Below, one piece after another: positions 56,210-64,000 of a DNA stretch of 64,000 nucleotides; positions within the stretch are counted from its first letter, which is position 1, and each line of letters opens with the position of its first letter. The DNA comes from Amorphophallus konjac (Eukaryota; Streptophyta; Magnoliopsida; Alismatales; Araceae), in the NCBI GenBank assembly GCA_022559845.1, contig CM040117.1:76545731-76609730 (forward strand), given 5' to 3'. Both the position numbers and the translations under genes were made by a program. A model generated the notes under the pieces. That model was given only the letters and a program-made list of their open reading frames with translations. It was not told the DNA's origin and ran no database searches.

Positions 56210-57756
56210 ATGGCCTTATTATCAAGCCTAATGATCAAAGAATGGCATTTGTTAGAGCAAATGGCAAACGTAGACCTCAATATGGAGAAGGAGGAAGGAG
56301 TCTTGATTGCAAATATTAGACTCCAACCCGAGTTACTCTCTGAAATTAAAGGTCTGCAAGATGATGATACATTAGTTGTTAAAATTAAAGAGAAATTAGA
56401 TCAACGACGGGATTTTCTTTTGGCGGAAGATGAAAGGCTACTATTTCGAGGAAGAACCTGTGTGCCCGACTGTTCTACTATCAAGGATAAAATTTTGAAG
56501 GAAGCACATCGATCGATGTATACTATTCAACATGGTGCCACAAAAATGTTCCAAGATCTTAAGAGAACCTTTTGGTGGCCTAATATGAAAAGAGAGATAG
56601 CCGAGTTCGTGAGTCGATGTTTGGTCTGACAATAAGTTAAGGTCGAACACCTCAAACTGGCTAGTAAGTTGAAACCTTTTGAAATACCGGAATGAAAATG
56701 GGATAGTATTGGCATGGATTTCATAGTTGGATTGCCAAAGACCCGAAGTGGGTTTGATGCTATGTGGGTGATTGCGAACCGACTAACTAAGTCCGCTCAC
56801 TTCTTGCCCATCAAAACCAAATGGACCGTGGATGTTCTAGCCGCCCTTTATATCAAGGAGGTTGTGCGGCTACATGGTATCCCAAGTTCTATTATTTCGG
56901 ATAGAGATCCGAGATTCACCTCTTATTTCTGGAAGGGTTTACAATTGTCTTTGGATACTAGACTAAATTTTAGCACGGCTTTCCACCCTCAGACTAATGG
57001 ACAAATCGAGAGGACGAATCAGATTATTGAAGATATGTTGAGAGCTTGTATGATAGATTTTGGTGGAAGTTAGCATAAACACTTGCCCTTGATTGAATTT
57101 ACATATAACAATAGCTATCAGTCTAGTATACAAATGACGCCTTTCGAAGCACTATATGGTAGAAACTGTAGATCACCTCTATACTGGAGCAAGGTTGGAG
57201 AGAAAGGATTAATTGGTCCTGATATTGTTCAAGATACAACTCACAAAATCCAGTTGATCCGAGAAAGGTGAAAATTACTCAATCACGGCAAAAGAGTTAT
57301 GTCGACCATCGAAGGAGAGACCTCAAATTTCAAGTGGGGGAGCATGTCTTCTTGAAGATCTCACCCACACGAGGAATCAAGAGGTTTGGTATCAAAGGAA
57401 AACTAAGTCCAAGATTTATTGGCCCTTTCGAGATTCTGGAGAGAATCGGCGAAGTGGCGTATAAGTTGGCTTTGCCTCCTCAATTGGCCGGTATCCATAA
57501 CGTATTCCATGTATCCATGCTGAGGAAATATATGTACGATCCTTTGCATGTGATTCAATTCGATGATTTGAAGTTACAGAAGAATCTGTCATATGAAGAA
57601 AGACCGATCAAGATATTAGATCGGAAGCTACACCAGCTAAGGAATAGGGCTATACCAATGGTAAAAGTCCAATGGAGCAAGCGTGGATTCGAGGAAGCGG
57701 CCTGGGAATTGGAGGAGTTAATCAAAAAGAAGTATCCAGATTTAATCTCAGGTTAG
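56210..57756 (+). pseudogene. Element B integrase with chromodomain-like end, copy 1
   Basis: The zinc-binding region has HRSMYTIQHGATKMF, but its last Cys pair is broken (CLV then TGA). The core has MDFIVGLPKT, SIISDRDPRFTS and HPQTNGQIERTNQIIEDML, so D, D and E are kept, while the VDRLTK motif reads ANRLTK. A TGG-to-TGA change near 56693 and a TAG at 57070-57072 (Trp in relatives) interrupt it, and a frameshift lies near 57270. The final part (GEHVFLKISPTRGIKRFG, GPFEILERIGEVAYKLALP, IPMVKVQWSKRGFEEAAWE) is the C-terminal and chromodomain-like end of the Tekay/Del clade. Confidence 0.9.
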
Positions 57757-57819
57757 AATTTTAACCCCACTATTTGAATTAAAATTGTATGATGTGAATT
57801 TGGAGGACCAAATTCTTTT

Positions 57820-57832
57820 AAGTGGGAGAGGA
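57820..57832 (+). promoter_or_regulatory. Polypurine tract of element B
   Basis: AAGTGGGAGAGGA precedes the LTR start TGTAGAAATC. Position and purine content fit. Confidence 0.75.
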
Positions 57833-58261
57833 TGTAGAAATCTAACAAAATAAATGAATAAATTAAAAATTTTAAATTAGTTATATAATTATAATAATTA
57901 GGAAATGACGAAATTACATTGTTACTATACGAAATAAATTAAATGATAAAATTTTTCTTGAAATAAATTGAAATTAAAATTAAATATTTTACATTTCAAA
58001 TAAAGTATAAGAGACCCAATTAAATTCCTTAGAATAGATTATGATTGAGTATTGGGCCATTGGATAACCCATAATGGGCTGAATTATGGGCTAATAGGCT
58101 AAAAAGGGTTAAATAGGCTTAAAATTCGTAGCACAGGTTTAATACCCATTTTTATGATTAAATTAGTCTCATTTCTAGAAGCTTGTCATAAAATTCAAAA
58201 CCTTATATCATAGCCCACCATGGATTAGTCATCTTTCCCACCTGTTCACACCAAATTAAGG

Positions 58262-60070
58262 TGTAGATACGTCAAAATTGACATTACTGTGAGTACATCT
58301 CATATTATACTGGGATGCCCCAATTGACCCTCAAATTGACCTTGTTTGAGTGATTTTTCTCACTTTTATTAGATTTTTGGCTTTTCCTGGCCTTTTCCTA
58401 TTTCTCCCTATTTTTTTGTATTTTCTCCATTTTTCAGGCATTTTCTGAATTAGCGACCATGTCAATGGACGCTATTTCTTTAAATTTTTGAAATTCCAGA
58501 ATTCGCGCCTGACCCAGTGGGCGCTATTTATTTGAATTTCAGAATCTGCGACTGTCAGGACGGACGCCAATTCCTTCCCAAAGAATGAACGCCCATGCTT
58601 TAGGTCGCTGTTTCCAGAATCTGCGACTGTTCACATGGGCGCCAATTCTTTCATCTATTGAATTCGTTGAATTAACGCCCTCCCAAGAAGGCGCCATTTA
58701 TTTGATTAGTGACCGGATCATCGTCGTTAATTCCTTTGCTATTTTTATGGCCTAATTACCAAAATGCATATTTTCTTGAATAGTGTCCTATCCTGCTGAC
58801 GCCATTTCATTTTATTTTTGGTAATATTCAATAATTCAAACACTTTGCGTCCTTCTATACTGTCGCTAATTCTTAATATGCGTCCAGTATCCAAGACGCT
58901 AATTTTCTTGCCAAATTTGATATTTTTAAATCCATCCAAAATTCATGAAAATTCTAATTCGCATCCGTCACCCAGACACGATTTATTTCTTAATTTTGGA
59001 AATTTTTAACATTTTCTAATTTTGGCTTGGAATGGGCGACGCTCTAGGTGGACGCCAATTTAATTGGCGACCACTGTGTCTGACGCCATTTCTTTGGATT
59101 CTTTTGAATTCGACTGTGCCTCTTTCCTTCCCCATTTTGAGGTCCGTTTCAACTGGGAAAGTCCTCCGGGTGGCCTTCCAAGTTAGGGAGGATTCTTACC
59201 ATGCTTATCTTTTTCCATTGATGATTATCCTAATCATTTTCGGATTCAAACTCACGATCTCCCTATAAATGGAGCCTTGTGGCTCTTGTTCAGGGGCTGA
59301 ACTTCAATAATAGGGGGAGGTGCTGCTGGATTCATGCCTCAGGCAGAAGTCCTCTATACATCCAAAGCTTCATCCCACTGAGGCTTCCTCCCGAACGTCC
59401 ATCCAAAGCCACGTCTAGCCATGCAGGAGAAACACATGCTCTTCTGTCTAGCCATGCAGGAGAAACACATGCTCTTCTGCTCCTATTATTCTTCTGTTAT
59501 CTATTCTTCATCTGTTTCCAACTGCATTTGCATGCACGTATCATCATCATCTTCTTTTACTTGCCTTTTCTCAACCGCCTTGAGAACCTCCCCACAGTGC
59601 AAAACTTGCACGTCCCTTATTATTCATATCATCATATCATCATCCCTCACTTTGCATAAGGGGTTAAAGGGCTAATGCCCGACAAGTGTGTTCATCTCCA
59701 TGCTATTCACGTTATATATTTCATTTAGAGTTTGATATTACACTTGGTTTTATAATCCATTCTTTGTTTAGTTGTCCATTCTTTGTTTAGTTGTTGTCTC
59801 TTTTTGTGCAAGGGTAATCTTAAAGAGAAGGACTCTCTCCATCAGTCGACCGATAGGAAGAGAAGGAAGTTGACTCACATCTCCACGCTTTAAAGGTAAT
59901 CCGTGATCCCTCCTTTATTCATTGTTATTTCATTTGAGGCCCGCAGTCTCTGGCGATCACCCTCCGTCAACATCCCACGTATGCTCCCTTCTTCTTTCCC
60001 CCCATTCTTTAGCTTACAGCCTTATTATTTCATTTCCTTTTATTCTTAGTGGATTTTAAATAGATCTACA
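58262..60070 (+). mobile_element. Solo LTR inside element B's LTR
   Basis: It begins TGTAGATACG and ends TAGATCTACA, with TAAGG on both sides (58257-58261, 60071-60075). The ends are inverted repeats of 7 bp (TGTAGAT/ATCTACA). A TATA box lies at 59264-59270 on the + strand. No internal region, primer site or second LTR is present. The 58440-59095 part holds degenerate GCGACC/GGACGCCAATT modules. Confidence 0.85.
58440..59095. repeat. Degenerate GGACGCCA/GCGAC modules in the solo LTR
   Basis: Phrases such as TGGACGCTATTTC, GGGCGCTATTTATTTG, GGACGCCAATTCC, GGGCGCCAATTC and CTGCGACTGT recur every 40-65 bases in the U3 upstream of the TATA box. They are too diverged to set a clean unit by eye. 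Confidence 0.55.
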
Positions 60071-60257
60071 TAAGGCTTTTCCCATGTGTTCACACCAAAT
60101 TAAGGCTTTTCCCATGTATTCACATCAATGTGTTCACACTAAATTAAGGCTAGATTAAGAAGAGATGTTGGAATTTTCTTCTTTGACTTTTACATTCAAA
60201 GTGGAGAAGTTTGATTTTGGGAGGGAGGAATCTTGACTACTTTGGCCAAGATTTTCC

Positions 60258-60265
60258 TATAAATA
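60258..60265 (+). promoter_or_regulatory. TATA box of element B LTR
   Basis: CCTATAAATAGGTCC lies within the LTR on the sense strand. The left LTR copy of this part is outside the window. Confidence 0.6.
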
Positions 60266-62421
60266 GGTCCATCTCAAACCCTTTAATCACCCTTGAGATA
60301 TTTGCTACGTTGAAGGAAGGATTGAAGGAGATTTGGAGGTGTGATTTGGAGGAGAAAAGGAGCTCTTGAACATTTCGTCCAATTTTCTCTTCCTCTTCAA
60401 TTCGATTAAAGGTAGGTATCTCTCAAGCTAAATCTTCAATAAATCATGCCATCCTGTGTGTTTTCAAGTGCTCTTTCCATTGGTACTATTTTCCTGAATT
60501 TTTATTTAGTATTAAGCATGTTATAGCTAATATATTGAAGATGTATCATAAACACGCCGAAAAGGGGATTTTCACTAATCTCCACACGTTGTTTCTCGAT
60601 GTTTTCAGGAGATATCTAAACTAATATATCATCCAACATACTGGATCTGTAAATTTCAAATTCTAAATAATATCTTGTTGCATATCACGTAAGTCCCACA
60701 CATGAATAAATTAGGATATAGAAGATAATTAATAATTCTATTCCATGAGTCTAAACGTCCTTTCTTTAGTTCTTGTTACCTTCAAGATATCTTTGCCCTC
60801 CATGACTCTATTATATTTTTAGCTTGTTAATGGAGTAGATATCATCTTTAAAACAACATGGGTTTACTTCCATAATCTTGATCAATACAAGTTCAATGAT
60901 TTCCGTATTACCGTGGTTACCGTATTCTTGATAAGTCGAAGATCGCTAGATTGCCAAGGGGGAATGGTGTCTAAGGAAAGAGGTTTACAAGCAAACGCTT
61001 TAAGCGGATAAGTGGTTTAGTAATTAGGACTCCGTATCTACGAGGGGAGCCTCCCACTATCCCACCTCTTACCTGGCCATGATTTTTCGGTTTTCTAGTA
61101 AAGCTCCGACTCCGAAATACATGACAGAGTTTTCCGCTAGAATTATTCCTTTCCAGCAAGTCGTGCAATTAGCAAGATTTTCTAAGAGGAACGGTGTCTA
61201 AGGAAAGAGGTCCACGGGCAAACACTTTAAGTGGATAAAGTGGTTTAGTAATTAAGACCTCGTAATTACGAGGGGAGCCTCCCACTGTCTCACCTCTTTC
61301 CTGGCCGTAATTCTTCAGGTTTTATCTAAACACTCGACTATGGAAAAACATGATCTAAACCCGTTTTGCGAGATTTTTCGCAAGAACTGAGTGTACCTAG
61401 TCTAGCAATTTAAATCCCTTATCGACTTAATATTGTTAAACATGATGCCTTTTGTCGACATAATGTCTTAAACATGATGTCTTCTCATCGACTAAAAGTT
61501 GTTAAACATGGTGCTTTAAATCCTCTTGGAACTTCTCTTACAACTACTTGAATTTTTGCCAGATCTATACTTTATTACATAAGCTTTACTTTGAAATTCT
61601 TTGGCCATACCCATTAAGTGGAAGTCTAAATATATGTGGGATCTATGAACGATAACCTCAATGCCTGGCATTAATGGGGTCCGATCTGATCCTGGGGGGA
61701 GCGCCCGAAAGTACTTGTGCCCATGGGAGTTGATTGACCAGGTGTGGCATTGCACCGAAGTACTTGACTTGCTAGATTCATTTATGACATTCCATAGTTC
61801 ATGAATTACTTGCTTGAATACACATTGAATACATGAATTACTTGAATTGCTTGACTTGTATATGTTACGTGAAATGGCCAATTCCATGATAATGCTCTCT
61901 ACATGTTTGTTCTTTACTTAAACTTTACTTTTGATATCTTAGCTACTTATCATTCTAATTTCTTGCATATCATCACTCTCTCTCCTACTCATGATTCACG
62001 TTTATTTACGTTTTCTCGACATGGTAATTTACCTTTATCCAAAGATGTTAATTACTTTAATATTGTCTGGTATATAGAGATGTAAAATCCTACTGAGCAT
62101 GTCACTCACCCTACGTTTTTAATTAACATCGTAGGTAATTTCGACGATGAACCCCAAACACATGGGGATGGGCTAGAGTGAACAAGGGATCAAGTTACCT
62201 TAGTTACCTAGGTTTATGAATATTGCTCTTACTAGAATTATGTCTTTGGAAGTTGTATTATGCCTCTTAAGGCTTAAGAATGTTGTAAAACTTTATTTCG
62301 ATGAGATAGAATTATCTTTTCTTCTTATCTCTTCATGTGGTTTGGACTCAATTATACGTGCTCTGATCGACACAAGTGTTATGACTTGTCGCGCCTCGAT
62401 ATTCTGCGTCGGGACGTGACA

Positions 62422-63402
62422 GTCTTTGTGATATTAGAGCCTAGGTTCCATAAACCCTAGGTTTCCCTTGATATAGGTTTTAGATGTTGATATATAAATT
62501 TGGATAGGATCTTGAACCTTTTCGGTAAGATTGGGTAGAGCCATGGGTTAAGCTTTAAAGAATGATTAATCAAGAAATAAACAAAGCACTTAAGTTTTGT
62601 AGTGGTGCTCCCAGAAGGCTGCCAAGAGAGCTCAATGGCGCGAGATGTAAAGGACGGTGCAAAGTTTGACCCAGGCACTGCAACAAGTAGCTCAAGGAGG
62701 AGCTAACCGTGGAGCGGGAGATTTGCATAGGAATTTCAAGAGCATGAACCCTACCAAGTTTGCTGGGTCCACGGACCCGGATGAGGCTAAACATTGGGTA
62801 AAGGAAATCGAGAGGATTTTTCGAGTCATGCAATGCGCGGATGAGGAGAAGGTCCTACTCGCTACCTTTCAACTAGAAAGGGATACCCGTGCTTGGTGGG
62901 AGTCGGTCGAAGCAACTCTACCATACGACCAGGTGTTGTGGGAAAAGTTTGTAGAACACCTCAACAACAAGTACTTCTCCGACCAAGTTCAAGAGAGGAA
63001 GGCTACCGAATTTGCTTCCTTGAAGCAAAGGAGTTTGACGGTAGCGGAGTACGAAGCCCAATTCGCAAGATTATCCCGGTATGCACCACACCTTGTGAGT
63101 ACCGAGAAAATGAAGGCAAGGAGATTTTTAAATGGCTTAAAGTCTCAATATATTACTCAACTCGCCCCGATGGATATCCAAGTATATGTCGATGTGGTGA
63201 GGAGAGCCCAACTCTTGGAAGATGCAACGGAATTGACCGATCACATTCGGAGAAGAGAGACCAAGAAGGAGCCGGTAACTAGCTCCGGTAATTTCAAGCC
63301 CTCCTTCGGGAAGAAGATACTCGATTTTGACGGGCGTAACTTTAACAAAGATGGGCATAATTTTCAAAAGGACAAGAAGTAGAGATGGAATGACAAACAA
63401 AT
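62422..63402 (+). pseudogene. Element B gag, copy 2
   Basis: A decayed primer site (62429-62441) is followed by a leader and gag. The frame is open from about 62657 to a TAG at 63380-63382; an earlier TAA (near 62648) lies in the N-terminal part, where no good ATG remains. Motifs match copy 1 (AGSTDPDEAKHW, FQLERDTRAWWESVEATLP, LTVAEYEAQFARLSRYAPH), and here they are uninterrupted by CACTA or by the two TGA codons of copy 1. It can be used to read the pre-insertion state of copy 1. Confidence 0.88.
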
Positions 63403-64000
63403 TTTTCCAGTTGCTGCTCCAACTAAAGAATTATGCAAGCACTGTGAGAAGCCTGGACACAAGGCCGAAGAGTGCTGGAGAAGACTGGGTGCTTGTCTTC
63501 GCTGTGGGAATCAGGAACATAGAATCCAGAGTTGTCCACTTCTCAACGAGCAAGCTCCACCGGAAAAACTTCCAGTTGCTGTCAAAAAGTAAGGAAGACT
63601 TCAAGCCCTTATGAATGTGGAACCTACTAAGGATGGAGGCATCGTGGAAGGTACCCTTTCAATGTGTACCAACCCTGTCTCTGTCTTATTTGATATTGGA
63701 GCTACACATTCATTTATATCCAAGAGCTTTGCGGATAGGCATGTTCCATTAAAATCCAAACTCATTATTACTACTCCTATTGGAGCGGGATCAGAGATTA
63801 AATATTTCTACCCTACTAGGGAAATTCTAGTCGACGGTTGTAACCTACCGGCTGATTTAATATGCATAGAGATGGAAGTATATGATGTTATTTTGGGATC
63901 TAACTGGTTATCTACACATGGTGCTAGTGTCAACTGTAAGTTTGGCACGGTAACCTTTATTGGCTACCCCAACCTCGTGATTTCTGGTGTCAAGTATTCT
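63403..64000 (+). pseudogene. Element B gag zinc knuckles and protease, copy 2 (runs off the window)
   Basis: Two zinc knuckles (CKHCEKPGHKAEEC, CLRCGNQEHRIQSC) and the protease (LFDIGATHSFIS, with DIG in place of DTG/DSG, then VILGSNWLSTHG) are present. TAG at about 63589-63591 interrupts the linker. The change of the catalytic triad's middle residue to Ile would weaken or kill the protease. The element continues beyond 64000. Confidence 0.85.

Larger units (their letters stand above)
57833..62421 (+). repeat. Element B middle LTR (with a solo LTR inside)
   Basis: The LTR runs 57833-58261 and 60076-62421, about 2.77 kb once the insertion is removed. It has a TATA box (60258-60265), the 227-bp tandem pair (from about 60966 and 61193), the palindrome CCTCGTAATTACGAGG (61258-61273) and the end GGGACGTGACA. 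It serves as 3' LTR of copy 1 and is placed as 5' LTR of copy 2. The exact right border is uncertain by a few bases. Confidence 0.82.
27238..64000 (+). mobile_element. Element B: old Tekay/Del-like chromovirus in LTR-internal-LTR-internal order
   Basis: B supplies the background of the right two-thirds of the window. Its left LTR (27238-27783 plus 39572-40460) is cut on the left by the Tat insertion. Internal region 1 runs 40461-57832, with a CACTA insert. A full LTR lies at 57833-62421 (with a solo LTR inside), and internal region 2 runs 62422-64000 and beyond. The two LTRs align over about 1.43 kb and both are followed by a decayed tRNA-iMet primer site and the same gag. Pol 1 has many stops and at least two frameshifts. 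It is the oldest layer in the nest. Confidence 0.85.

Overview
This is nuclear DNA of a flowering plant. It comes from a gene-poor, heterochromatin-like stretch made almost entirely of nested transposable elements. The evidence is Ty3/gypsy (Tat and chromovirus) and Sirevirus-type copia LTR elements with tRNA-iMet primer sites, a CACTA transposon whose ends begin CACTACAAGAAAA, plant mobile domain genes, and fragments of two plant genes (a CIPK kinase and a PRS3/4-type ribose-phosphate pyrophosphokinase). I cannot name the species. No intact host gene, tRNA, rRNA or CRISPR array is visible.

Layout. (1) 1-12786 plus a split 3' LTR (12787-13395 and 26092-27237) is the 3' part of a Tat-lineage gypsy element on the + strand. 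Its pol (699-4496) is decayed but unshifted, and it is followed by two antisense accessory genes: a DUF7745-like gene (7295 to 6006) and a multi-exon plant mobile domain gene (11427 to 8198). (2) 13396-26086 is a young Tekay/Del-like chromovirus on the - strand, inserted in the Tat 3' LTR with target duplication GGACG. A 2.6 kb solo LTR (18763-21687, duplication GAATG) splits its pol, and a 360-bp tandem duplication spans that junction. (3) 27238-64000 is an older chromovirus, 'element B', on the + strand. It is arranged as LTR (truncated) - internal region - LTR (57833-62421) - second internal region running off the window. (4) 27784-39566 is a non-autonomous gag-only Sirevirus-like element on the - strand, in B's left LTR (duplication GGAAC). 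(5) 41201-53906 is a CACTA transposon in B's gag (duplication ACT). It carries host-gene exons and itself holds a deleted chromovirus (42387-47809, duplication TGGAT). (6) 58262-60070 is a solo LTR in B's middle LTR (duplication TAAGG).

Relative ages follow from the nesting. B is oldest. Tat, the Sirevirus-like element, CACTA and the 58-kb solo LTR landed in B. The Tekay-like element landed in Tat, the 2.6-kb solo LTR in the Tekay-like element, and the 360-bp duplication is last on that branch. Most coding damage is nonsense change that fits C-to-T decay of methylated DNA (TGG to TAG or TGA, CGA to TGA, CAA to TAA), with few frameshifts.

The most interesting object is the CACTA cargo. On the - strand, exons of a PRS-like gene run through an open frame into exons of a CIPK1-like kinase with phase kept at the joints, giving a chimeric gene that later lost a splice acceptor and gained a stop. 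Second is the antisense plant mobile domain / DUF7745 gene pair in the Tat element. Exon limits, family names below clade level and all functional statements are read by eye and were not confirmed by a search.
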